DNA of 54,768 nucleotides from NCBI GenBank assembly GCA_905250885.1, contig CAJNOQ010000327.1:1-54768 (forward strand), read 5' to 3'. Both the position numbers and the translations under genes were made by a program. The notes under the pieces were generated by a model. That model was not told the DNA's origin. It searched no databases and saw only the letters and a list, made by a program, of their open reading frames with translations. Source of the DNA: Didymodactylos carnosus (Eukaryota > Rotifera > Eurotatoria > Philodinida > Philodinidae). Positions 26,941 to 46,835 of this stretch are shown one piece after another (within the stretch, counting starts at the first letter, position 1; every line of letters begins with the position of its first letter).

Positions 26941-26995
26941 AATAGAAAATCTTCTGAGTTACCGAGTGTACTGAATACGAAACAGCACTTTTTCG
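26941..26995. repeat. Partial copy of the 6303-6541 foldback arm
   Basis: The stretch AATAGAAAATCTTCTGAGTT to about 26995 matches the outer right arm at 6485-6537 with scattered differences. Only one arm is present, so it is a truncated or recombined copy. Confidence 0.6.
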
Positions 26996-27057
26996 CGACT
27001 TTGCGTGAACTTTATTTTTTTCTTCATGTTCATATACAAAGATCTCACAAGTTTTCT

Positions 27058-27708
27058 TGCGAGGAAACCTATGGAGATGTCCCCCTCAGTTTTTCTTCGA
27101 ACATATGTCGATCGATAGCATATATCGAGATAGTAAAAAGCCTAGAAGGATTTTTGCCCATGGCTCTTCCTTCAAAAATTAAAGCAGTTTTTCTCAGCCG
27201 AAATCGACAAAAATAGAAAAATTCAAACTCCGTCAAATTAACTCCTATCCATTTGAAATTTTTACACCGGGTATGGCTGTGAAAGCACTGATTACTCTGA
27301 AATTTTCAGTTCTCTAGCGCGTTCCAAGAGGGAGCAGGTGTGACTTTAAATGCATGAGAATATAGTAGACACAACAACAGAAGACCACAGTAAAGAAAAC
27401 ACCTAAGATTTTCTCTACTATAATAGAAAACCTTATAACTTGGGAATAGAGAGCTGAAACTTTCAAAGTAATCAGTGCTTGCACAGCCATACCCGATGTA
27501 AAAATTTCAAGTGGATGCAAGTTAATTTGACGGAGTTATGAATTGTTTTATTTTTCTCGATTTCGGCTAAGAAAAACAGAAAAACTCTAATTTTTGAAGG
27601 AAGAGTCATGGGCAAAAATCCTGTTAGGCTTTTTACTATCTCGATATATGCTATCGATCGGCATATGTTCGAAGAAAAACTGAGAGGGACACTATAGGTT
27701 TCCTCGTT
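27058..27708. mobile_element. Foldback element with 260-bp arms
   Basis: Bases 27058-27315 and 27448-27708 form inverted arms; both include GCATATATCGAGATAGTAAA or its complement and GCCGAAATCGA. The loop is about 130 bp. The short frames within (27001-27216, 27314-27520) are by-products of the repeat. Confidence 0.75.
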
Positions 27709-27978
27709 AGATTATCCTAGTCCATGAGCATTCGCCGTCTCATGCACGAAAGATTAATGCATTTCTTTTATTTGCTTGCATCTCTGTATGCATAGGATTT
27801 TGCAACTTGTAATTCTAGTATGATCGAACATTTCATCTGTAAATGTTATTGGTGTATTAAGGTTTAGGTATGAACGCTCTTGAAGTTAACTCTGAAAAGT
27901 TTGTAGTGTGAACGTAGTCTTAGAGATGAACTGAATCAATAGCGATATTTATAAACATCTCTGTATCTTTCTCTGCAA

Positions 27979-28373
27979 CAGGGCTGGAACCGGTTGAGAA
28001 AAGATAAACCTGAAAGTGTAATCGGACCGGTCCGGCCGGTTGGAATTATAACTCAAACCGGCGAAAACCTGGCAAAGTTCTTTAAAAATCGATTTTTCAG
28101 AAAGAATTTTCCCCAGAAATTAATTAGTTTGCGAGTACATGTGAGATAACCTTCACAATAACGAGTCTATAAGATTTAACCTTAAAACAAGTGATGAAAA
28201 CAATATCTGTCTCGAGCACTGTGTTATTTATTCTGACTGAAAAAGACGTGAAATTTTAGTTTTTTTGACGAAAACTAGGGTAAAAAGAGCAGATATTTCA
28301 AAACTTTCAACCGGTGAAATACCGATCTCTACCGTCCCAGTTGACTTTTTGAACCGGTCCGGTTCCAGCTCTG
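27979..28373. mobile_element. hAT-like MITE, about 0.4 kb
   Basis: Begins CAGGGCTGGAACCGG and ends with the near complement CCGGTTCCAGCTCTG. CAGGG-type tips are typical of hAT elements. No matching 8-bp target duplication is visible, so either ends or flanks have changed. Subterminal ACCGGTCCGG words recur at both ends. Confidence 0.55.
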
Positions 28374-31300
28374 GTATAGAACAGCTGAAAAAGAGAAATG
28401 TGACGGAACATGTGATAATAGAAAAAATTCAGTGAACTCCTATATATAAAAGTAATACGCAAATTAAATAAGTTGAATGACTTATTCAAAGTTGTTGTAA
28501 CTATTATCCCAAAGATAGGGTTGATCATTATACCCGTGTGGAATTAATTTTTAAACAAATTAAAGCTTAAGTTTAACACATCAAATGTTTTTAGAAAAGT
28601 TTAGAAATAAACTTGATTCAATAATAAGGCAATTAATTAATAATAGAAGAATCGCTAGTTTGGCGTAAAACTTTGCTCGTTTTCGTTTATAGACAGTAAA
28701 TTTGTAATAGGATTGTAACGATACTACCCAAAAATACCAAGCAAAAGTAGAGGTAACACTTATTAGCGTATAAAACACCATTATGGAAGAGAAGTCACAG
28801 AAAATGGCAGTTTGAGCTGTTCGAGTCAAGCACTTGTGACCAAATATTAAATGAACATAAAAATGCGCATATTTTGACAAGCTTTAATGTGTTAGAAAAC
28901 GTGTTTGTTTAGTAAGTGAATCAAAACATGTGTTCAGCCATGGTAGATCTCTACATACAATTATAAGTACTATTTTTACGCTGGTGTTAAGTCGATATCA
29001 TCACATTAGGCAGCCAGCCTCCTAATAGAATTGTAGTAGCAATTATAAATGTCATTAGCAAACTATATTCAATAACGGTGACTGCCTCTTCTGGCCATGC
29101 TTGTTCCATATTTATCTTTTAAAAATAGAATATGTATCTGGAACAAAGAACCGAAAACATATAATAGTTGTTGTCTAGCGCAAGAAATAGGATCACAGAG
29201 CTCATCGTATAGAAATACAAAAAAACAACGAGCAACAATCCAGATTGTCAGGGTGGTGCTCAAACTGTAGAATCGTCGTAAAGCACAAAATTAAGTTAAT
29301 CTAAATGGTTGGATAAAAATCGTTTTATTGTGTATGTATCAGACCAACTGGTATTTTCAACTTTATAGTCATACGACGACCTTGAAGCTATAAGAACAAA
29401 AACGAATGAACGGACAAAGAAAACGGCTACAATCTTAGAAAAAACACTGTTAAAACTAGTCATTAAAAAAACTCCAATTTTAAAGAATATGATTTTACTT
29501 TTAGCATTACTTGGCTACATTCACCTATGGAACAAAAAATCAGATCGATTTCTTTCACTGTTGTGCACTAACATTTGCAGTTGTTGAAACTGCGCGAAAA
29601 CAGCATCTCTATGATGGGCAATATGTATGGGACGAAAATATTTGGAACAACAGGGGCACTGCGTAAGATTTTCATTGCCACATGCATCTTGTATCGTGGT
29701 ATAATCACATCTGTCAGAATCTGCCACATTCAAGCTCGAAGATGTTTGATGGGTTTATTGGTGAATATGCTGGACCCATTCTAAATTCCTTTAGTTTTTT
29801 AATTGATCTATGTGGAAAGTGCTTATTAACACAATCAATTTACCTGTCCAACTGGCATATGAATTTAAACATGGTTCGCGTCAGTCGCTACTAAGATCAT
29901 AAATCCTTAAAATATCGTATTTAGAAAGTTGAAGCTAGAAAAACAGGAATAACAACAGTAGGCATCAGCGATGCTTGTTCTACAGTAAGGTTTTTCTATG
30001 CGCATTCATAGGAAACTTAAACTCGTTGCTTATATGGTACTGAATACTCACCTATTGCTCAAATACACTAAAGACATTATATTCGAAAATAATACTTTTC
30101 TTTTCTTTGTGAACGCTTCCCAAACTTCATTATTTCAGCCAACAGTCAACAGACTGCCATATAACATCAGTGTCCAAATACCTAAACATTCAAATGTTGT
30201 CATCCACATTGTGCCATCTTTTAGTTTTGCTGTCGGGTTTATTAATTTCTCGTATTCCAGAGCTATTGTTTGAAAATGTGGCAGTGATTGAGAAGAATAT
30301 TGCTGCTAATAAAGGCACAGCTTTTTCTACATTAGTTATGGAAAGAATCATGCAATTGACGAAACTACGTTTTCTTAAATCAAAAAAGACGGTAGGATGT
30401 CCATACACGTTCCAAAATCCCATATACAATAATAATCCAACATCAACTGCAGCACTTATAGCAATGAATGTCACATTTCCAGAATGATATGCGTACAAAA
30501 ACCAAATGAAAACACCAGTAGAAATTACAACAAATTGAAAACATCGAACCAGACCATACCGATCCAGAAGCTCAGAAGGAGGAGGATTCTTTATCATGAT
30601 CTAAACTGAACAGATACCTGAAGACAAAGATCGTATTATCCGTTAAACGAACGTTAGTCACCAAGTCCAAAATCAAACCTTCTGAAGCGATTGTTGTTCA
30701 TGATCAGGGTCTCAGTAGGTGGATTTAACTTCACCAGGATAATCATAACTTAAACTATAAGTCTGTAGGAGACTATGATTAGTCTTAAAACTCAACTCTT
30801 TTCTGATTCAACGAGTTTTCTTTTTTACAACTTTTACCATTCACAACCTAATAGTTTTCCCTTTGGCAATGTCGACTAGTGGTCGCAAGTCAATTGAACC
30901 TTGTGTTCAATAGACTACGTGGAGAAGAACAACGGCTAAAGATATTAAATAATTAGTATTTTACTTTCACCAATGAAAAAAGAGCATTCGGCCTTCTTCA
31001 AGAGAGACTGGTCTCTTTTAACTAATAATAAGAAAAAATAAAAAATGAAGACGGAGAGCAATTTAGTAATACTGAATTTCTTCCGCTGATAAACAAGAGA
31101 AAAATTAGTAGCATATGGGTACTTTCATACAGGTCCGCCCACTTTAAATCGCATCCCTTTGAAACCGCGGTTTTCGCCGGTATCACCACCGCAGCTCGAC
31201 TCTATCAAAACGCGACTTCTCAAAACCGTGGTTTTCATCGGTTTTTCAAACCGCAGTTTGTATCGAGGAAGTCGCGGTTTGTCGTTACCGCGGTTAACCA

Positions 31301-31420
31301 CACTTGTTGGAATGACACCGTCGTTTTATTTGAAAAATTTCTCCGTGGGTGGGAGTCCATATCTGTATTAGCAGATATCAGTCGTTTTATTGCGTGTTGG
31401 ACGAGCTCAAAATATAGCAG
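28374..31420. other. Mostly non-coding region with weak minus-strand ORF fragments
   Basis: Open minus-strand segments at 28581-28880 and 29069-29263 are hydrophobic. One at 29521-29733 contains CPCC followed by an HH pair, like a degenerate zinc finger. I could not join them by splice signals into a convincing gene. Around 31160-31300 the word ACCGCGGTT and variants recur, probably the trace of another TIR element. Confidence 0.35.
30190..30597 (-). CDS. Possible multi-pass membrane protein (135 aa, uncertain)
   Basis: An ATG at 30597, just after an acceptor-like TTTAG, opens 135 codons. There are three strongly hydrophobic stretches: about residues 17-37, 41-63 and 80-107. A glycosylation-like NNSS follows, then a polar tail. 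I do not recognise a family. It may be a complete small protein, a terminal exon of a larger minus-strand gene, or a decayed copy; no donor/acceptor pair extended it downstream in frame. Confidence 0.35.
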   Translation of the reverse strand: MIKNPPPSELLDRYGLVRCFQFVVISTGVFIWFLYAYHSGNVTFIAISAAVDVGLLLYMGFWNVYGHPTVFFDLRKRSFVNCMILSITNVEKAVPLLAAIFFSITATFSNNSSGIREINKPDSKTKRWHNVDDNI

Positions 31421-31668
31421 GAAGGTGAAACCGAAGTCGGCGAAAATGAACGAAACACTGCATAATTATACATCACAAATTGTAGCTCTTGACGACTTGA
31501 TTCTACTGATGAAGGACTTGGTCTCGATCTAACTTTATATTCGAGTAGTTCTCAATTCACTTGAAAAATTCCTGAAATTTGACCTCGATTTCTCCTAAAC
31601 GCTCCGAAAAATTTGATGTATAAGTATGCAGTGTTTCGTTCATTTTCACCGACTTCGGTTTCACCTTC
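31421..31668. repeat. Inverted repeat element, 61-bp arms
   Basis: Bases 31421-31481 and 31608-31668 are inverted copies, for example GAAGGTGAAACCGAAGTCGG and its complement. The spacer is about 126 bp and has no coding capacity. A MITE is likely. Confidence 0.65.
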
Positions 31669-32699
31669 ATCAAAAACTTGAGGTGTCTAGAAAACCACTT
31701 TCCACACGTTTTTTCAATAAAGCGTAAGGGAGACCTTTAGGTTATTTTGACGCTCTACACGACGGGCAAAGTGAAATTTTCGCGGCAAGATGCTCTGTGT
31801 GGAAGCATCCTACAGACATCTGCAGATATCAAACTGGCGAGTTCAAGATTCGATCACGACGCATAGGAACAAACAATTAATTGTATTTAAGTTTATGATG
31901 TAACTTATGTTGCTGTCATATCCCAGACTGCCAGTTGTTGCAGGAGCTTACTTGTTATCCAAAGACGCATCAAAAAGAAGGATGAGCTCTAATGTTCTAT
32001 TTGCTAAAAGCTTTTACCAATCATTCAATTAAAAGTAGCATATAAAGACGAATATAATGTTATGTTGCTTTATGTCTTTCTCACCTCGGACATTTTGTTG
32101 GTAAAATACAGTGAATAGCGTCATAAGTGATAAATTTTTAGCATAAATCCCACACAAAAATTTTTTTTAGCAGCGCCACGCCACCTAGAAGGTTTTAGTT
32201 ATGTAAATTTGTGATGATCCGATAATTCAATATTAGGGGAACCAGATTTATATTGCAAGACCTAGAGACTTTTTTCATAAAACGGCATAGACTTATTGTT
32301 GTTTCCTTCCTTTAAAGAAAGAACTATTCAACAATGACCATCTTTGACATAAAAATTAATGACCAGCAGGAAACACCTGGATAGAAGAGGGAATTTAATT
32401 TTCTGTTCCGTTTACCAATAATTGCGCAATCTGACTAATATAGTAGTTTTGCGAAATTCTTTATAGCATATATATAAGGTGAAGTTTCATATTATAAATA
32501 GAAACTCAAGCGACTTAGTAGACGGAGATATGTTAGAAAAGCTATTCTTACGACAATCCAATGTATGAATATTACTTTTTATCCAAACAATCAAAACACA
32601 TTAGTTTTTGATAACTCATGCTCAAATGACCCATATATGTTTAGTGATGAAAACGTTTTTAAAGCTTATTGTTTCTTTCTAGATTTTAAATTGCTTAAG
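31669..32699. other. Upstream region and 5' untranslated region of ABCF1
   Basis: No gene recognised before ABCF1. A polypyrimidine tract and acceptor (TTTCTTTCTAG, ending 32682) lie 17 bp before the start codon, suggesting a 5'-untranslated intron whose first exon was not located. Confidence 0.4.
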
Positions 32700-41926
<9,227 letters not shown>

Positions 41927-41982
41927 TTTTCTGTTGTTTTTATATTCTTATTTTTTTGTGCCTATTTTTTTTGTTATTATTG

Positions 41983-42772
41983 TATTATTTTAACAGAGAC
42001 GAACGTGTCAGTACGCTCATCTAAATGTATTCTGAATTTATCCTCTGAATCTGCTACGGTAGTTACTGATATTAACGATGACTCGACTATAGTCCAGTCG
42101 ACTACTCTTGATAAAGTTGCTTTGGTGTCTAATGACAGCTGATTCAATTGGTTTCAATGAAACAAAAGATAATGAGTTCTGAAATGTATCGGATTATATA
42201 ACACAGATAACTCTCGTTTAGAAAGAAGATATTGGTGTTCGATACATCAATCACTCTATCGCTCCTGTAATTTCATCCCGGAGACTCGAAATTCTAACAA
42301 AAGTCGAGTTGAGAAAAGTTAATGATTTATCAAGAATACCGAGTAAAGGGAGAGTAAAGGGACTAAAAGGAGTAAAAGGCTGTAAAGCGACTAAAAGGAC
42401 TAAAAGGAGTAAAGGGAATAAAAGGCGTAAAGGGGTACATACTGCTTATTATAACAATAACGCTACAGTACAACTGTACATGTTTAATTTTTCGTGGACC
42501 TATGATACTACTGCGGATATGGAAGTTAGTTTACGAGAAAAATGCATAATATCAGCTTAAATTTTATGAAATTTCATGGGGTGAGATATTAGTTTTCACT
42601 TTTAGGAATCATCCGCTAAAAACTGAACTCCTATAGCTCTGTTTGTTAAAGTCAAAAGCAATTTCTAAGGACTGAGTTCCAACTTGGATTTGTATCGGAA
42701 TAAAAGTAAAACACCTCAATTATGGAGGTGGAATTGTCCATCTCTGATCTGTTTCACCATGATATGAATGAA
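41983..42772 (+). repeat. Direct repeat copy A, downstream of ABCF1
   Basis: Segments shared in the same order with copy B (46836-47990): GTACGCTCATC with TTCTGAATTTATCC, then GAGACTCGAAATTCTAACAA, then a long block from GATACTACTGCGGATATGGA (42504) to beyond GATATGAATGAA. It begins about 57 bp after the ABCF1 stop, so this copy overlaps the likely 3' untranslated region. Copy A contains a minisatellite that B lacks; B contains a MITE that A lacks. Confidence 0.85.
42341..42435 (+). repeat. Minisatellite, unit about 9-12 bp (GTAAAAGGA-like)
   Basis: About ten variants of AGTAAAGGG / ACTAAAAGG in tandem. They give the overlapping frame a Lys/Gly-rich appearance (residues of the 83-codon frame at 42309-42560), which I do not regard as a gene. 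Confidence 0.75.
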
Positions 42773-44378
42773 TAGTTTGGTACACGTTCGAAACTTGTAT
42801 AAATGAAAGTTTATGATAAAATCGCCTAACCAATTTTAACTACAGACAATATTAAAAAAGCAGTGGTTAATTAAAAACAGCAAAACTTTTGATATGGTAA
42901 CTGTATTTGAGGACAACGACTTTCTAATCAAGAATTTAACAATGATTACAGCGTTTTATATGACGATGAAATTTAACTTCTATTTGCTGATATTTGGATC
43001 TTGATAACGATCATTTTCAAAACATAACAAATTAACTGTACAAGAATTACAAACTACAATTTCTTTTTTCTTTTTCTTTGCATAATAACACAGAACGAAA
43101 AAGAGAAAAGTTCAAAACACAACTTTTATATGCGAATATAATAAGAAAATGGTGTCTGATAACTCTACTGATCCACGTACAACTGAAAACGTAGTATTTC
43201 GAATATCCCATTTTGGATCGTGTAGTCCGACTTATGGTAAACGCATTGTGGCGACGGTAAATAGAATCTATCCGCAAAAACTGTCAGAATTATCTATGAT
43301 GTCAATTCGAAAATTGGGTTATGCTTCAGACCGAAAGATCCCATACGGACTAATCTGGAATCTGGCATTGTCTACGAAGCTAGATGGTTGGAGTATGGCG
43401 AAACGTACATTGAAAAAACATGTCGTCAACTAAAGACACGCATAAACGAACATTTGAAAGACCAGAAAAAATTGACTGCGGTACAAACCAAAAACATGCC
43501 TAAGAAAATCATGAAAAATGCTACATAATCGAAAAGCCAGTGACAACTATATCTCGATCAGGGCCTGCAACACGATCACAAACTGATAAACTGAAGAAAA
43601 CTGTGCAAGAAATAGATAAGGACGATATTGAAGATTTTACTCAGTGCACTGACAAATGTAAATGATAATATGAATTCAAATGGCTTGCAGCCTAAATCAG
43701 CAATAGGAAAGCATTGTCAGAGTACAGGACATGTCATGAACAACACAGACTACCGTATTTTGCTTTTAGAACAATATAGATATCGTTTACTTGTCAAGGA
43801 GTCAATTCTAATTCGATCTGAAGCTCCTGTCCTGAATGGAACAGGTCGGTCCGTTCCATTATATGTATTTCCAGATGGCATAGAAAGAAAAACAACAAAA
43901 GGAGACGAAAGACTTATACCACTAGGATAGTCAACGAATAGAATACTTCGCTATCAATGTATTGTTAATGATATCATAGTATTTTTTATATCCGCATATA
44001 AAAGTTGTGTTTTGAACTTTTCTCTTTTTCGTTCTGTGTTATTATGCAAAGAAAAAGAAAAAAGAAATTGTAGTTTGTAATTCTTGTACAGTTAATTTGT
44101 TATGTTTTGAAAATGATCGTTATCAAGATCCAAATATCAGCAAATAGAAGTTAAATTTCATCGTCATATAAAACGCTGTAATCATTGTTAAATTCTTGAT
44201 TAGAAAGTCGTTGTCCTCAAATACAGTTACCATATCAAAAGTTTTGCTGTTTTTAATTAACCACTGCTTTTTTAATATTGTCTGTAGTTAAAATTGGTTA
44301 GGCGATTTTATCATAAACTTTCATTTATACAAGTTTCGAACGTGTACCAAACTATTCATTCATATCATGGTGAAACAG
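42749..44378 (+). mobile_element. Penelope-like element remnant with 386-bp inverted arms
   Basis: The left arm 42749-43134 and right arm 43993-44378 have equal length. By eye they are identical when one is reversed. Between them is a decayed GIY-YIG endonuclease-type coding region, the C-terminal domain of Penelope-like reverse transcriptases. It ends about 60 bp before the right arm, as in the 3' part of such elements next to their pseudo-LTR; no reverse transcriptase domain remains, so it is 5'-truncated. The outer 50 bp of the arms is shared with the direct repeats A and B. Just outside, 44380-44457 resembles 44125-44205 as a diverged direct repeat. Confidence 0.7.
43149..43930 (+). pseudogene. 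Penelope-type GIY-YIG endonuclease domain, frameshifted
   Basis: Coding traces occur in different frames. Bases 43149-43375 give the linker that follows the reverse transcriptase (ENVVFRISHFG, then VNRIYP). Bases 43370-43525 give a GIY-YIG core (YGETYIEKTCRQLKTRINEH), in which the usual second-motif YIG reads YIE. Bases 43628-43930 give the C-terminal part (GKHCQSTGH, then KESILIRSEAPVLN with the conserved Glu and Asn). Stops and frame changes separate the parts. The enzyme would nick DNA during target-primed reverse transcription; this copy cannot make it. Confidence 0.7.
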
Positions 44379-44809
44379 ATATCAACAAATAAAGGTTAAA
44401 TGTCATCACCATATAAAATGAAATTTAAAACTGCTGCAATCATTGTTAAATTCTTGACATGGCGTATACTATTTTTGCTACCTTAATGACTCATTTCACA
44501 ATCACCTTTAGTCAAAGGAATTCTACGTGTTAGTCATTTTGGTTTCATCATCAGTATTCTGTCGATGCTGTAATGACAAAAAACAAGGTTATTGCCCAAT
44601 TTGTAAATAAAAGCAATGAGAATGTATTGTGTAAATTATATAGAAAGAACGCACAAAGAACAGAATTTTTCGAAAGTAATATAAATACAACCATTTCTAC
44701 TGTATTAAAGATATTATTTAAAAATATCTACTTTTTTCAATCTGAACGACTCTATTGAGAACGATTTTCTCGCACTGTTTCTGCTTTCAACTTATTGTTT
44801 CCTGATCTA
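44379..44809. other. Region between the Penelope remnant and the RNA ligase
   Basis: Contains a diverged 80-bp direct repeat of part of the right arm (44380-44457) and about 350 bp of unremarkable AT-rich sequence that should hold the ligase promoter. A 61-codon frame at 44573-44758 has no recognisable domain. Confidence 0.4.
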
Positions 44810-46059
44810 ATGTCTATATATTCTGATTTAATGGCATTAATTGCCAGTGACGATGGATTTTATTTTAAAGATTTCAAACTTGACACACGTACATATCGAA
44901 TATTTAATTATCGTCTCGCAACATGGAGTTCGTTTAAAAAAGCGAATGCTATTGAATGTCGAGGAATTATGTTTGATATCACAGTTCCAGATCAACCACA
45001 ACTCGTCTGTTTACCGCCACAAAAATTTTTTAACTATGAAGAAGGCGACTGTAACCATACACTAGGCAAATTTGGTGATAAGATGACAAAAATGGATGGA
45101 TCATTGATATCTACATTTTATCATGAGAACAAGGAACTTCGTTTAAAGTCAAAAGGATCACTAACATCATCTCAAGCACAAGCAGCAACGAAGTTATTCA
45201 CAGGAAAATTTAAAGATGAAGTTACAAAACTGGGTAAATTTGCTAATCTGAGAGATGGAATCATTTTTACTGATGGTGTAACGTATAATCATTATTTTTT
45301 AATATATCTATGGTATTCTTCTTTTTAGTTAGAAATGGTTACACTGTGAATATGGAGTATACTTCGCCGACAAACCGTGTTGTTATCTCTTATCCTGACG
45401 ATCAACTGACTGTTCTGTCAATACGTTGTCATTCAACTACTGAAACTTTTTTTGGAACAAAACTGAGAAAATTTCTCGAGTCTCAAAATGATAAATATGA
45501 CGAAATATTAAAACATCTTGTACCTTATGAGGGTTTACATTCACTCAATTTAAATCATAACATATTTCTGACTGACGTACGAAATGAAGAATCAGGCGAA
45601 GGTTATGTGGTAGAAATTATTATGGATGAAAATAATTCATACTTAGTTAAAGTCAAAAATCTCAGATATCTAACGTTACACACCACAAAAAATAATATCA
45701 GTAATTCACGACGTTTATTTGAATCAGTTATTAATGAAAGTAGTGATGATCTAAAATCAATGTTTTCACTGGATCCCGATTCCATAGATATAATTGTTAA
45801 AATGGAAGAATATGTAAAACCACGTTATAATCATTTAATCGAAACTGTGGAGCAATTTTACACCGAAAATAAAGACTTATCACGAAAAGAGTATGCTCTG
45901 AAAGCACAAAAATCACATTCAAAATATATGGGTTTGTTAATAGCGTTATATTTAGGAAAAACGAATAATTATAAAGAATTTGCTATTCGACATTCGAAAG
46001 ATCTATTTGGAATTAATGAACAGACACAAACCACGAACAACAACAATGAGGATGAATGA
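44810..46059 (+). CDS. T4 Rnl1-family RNA ligase (2 exons, 398 aa)
   Basis: Exons 44810-45275 and 45329-46059 are joined over a 53-bp GT-AG intron (phase 1). Product: ATP-dependent RNA ligase joining 3'-OH to 5'-phosphate ends, in T4 used to mend nicked tRNA anticodon loops. Homology to T4 Rnl1 (374 aa) runs from the first to nearly the last residue. Motif I KMDGS (Lys94 would carry AMP), then KSKGS (113-117), motif III NMEYTSPTNRVV (Glu165), motif IV EGYV (246-249), motif V KVK (263-265). Upstream TYRIF and ECRGIMF also match. The T4-specific helical C-terminal domain is present (SSDDLKSMF; LLIALYLG). The ATG at 44810 aligns with the T4 start; an in-frame stop lies 18 codons upstream. No kinase/phosphatase partner is nearby. 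The animal-type intron excludes phage contamination. Its position between direct repeats suggests local duplication or insertion. Very likely acquired horizontally; donor unknown. Confidence 0.92.
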
Positions 46060-46835
46060 TGTATGATATGGTTTTTTAAAACTTTTGATAGTATAACAGT
46101 TTTTAGTCAAACCAAAAGGTCTAAAAAAACGTTTTTGTGAGAGATCTATAAAATGCCAACTTGAGAGAAGATATAAAAATAAATAACCATCAGAATCAGT
46201 TCAAAACCTCAGAATTTAGAGTATTTAGGCTCTTATCCTATATATAGGCGACTTACAAAGAGCTTTTACAAAACTCTAAGCTTTTCCGAAGACTTTCTGG
46301 AAACCTCATTAATAAAAATATTCTTTTTCAATTTTTTCGATCTTCAAATTACGTTTAGCGAACAAAATTAACTATATGCTGAAGTTTTCAACTCGTTCTG
46401 ACGTTTTTTGAGCGAATAGTGAATTTTTTAATATTATATCAAAACAGTCCGAAAACTCTCATTTTCGAAAAAAAAATTCGTTTTCCGCTAGATTCTTAAA
46501 ACTGTTTCTAAAAACAAATGTTGCCACGAGACTCAGCATGAACGATTGCCTATAATCCACGAGCTTTCAAGCCTACCAATAGTCACCGGATACCAGTCCT
46601 GGGACTCGTGGGATATCCGATACAACGTTCGAACCGTGGTAAATCAAGGTCTCACGTCACTCCCGTTTTGTAGAGGAGATTCTAGGCATCAGCCAATGTC
46701 AAAAAATCAATAGAATCTACTGGAAAATTTTTACACACAACCTGGTTTGTCTTGTTGATCTATCGGTTTGTTGAGATGCTACCGAGTATTTTTGATATTA
46801 GACTACCCAGTTATATTTTCTTTTCAACATTTTTA
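46060..46835. other. 3' flank of the RNA ligase
   Basis: No gene. A stretch near 46600-46640 contains GTTCGAACC-like sequence, but no tRNA fold could be made. Confidence 0.4.

Noticed and set aside
28581-29733. Minus-strand fragments considered as exons of an anoctamin-like or other multi-pass channel
   Set aside because: A CPCC stretch superficially resembles the anoctamin cysteine motif, but flanking residues do not align and no in-frame splice chain joins the fragments.
42309-42560. Lys/Gly-rich 83-codon frame
   Set aside because: Created by the GTAAAAGG minisatellite; the homologous copy B lacks it.
46600-46660. Possible tRNA from GTTCGAACC-like B box
   Set aside because: No D arm, anticodon stem or acceptor pairing could be drawn.
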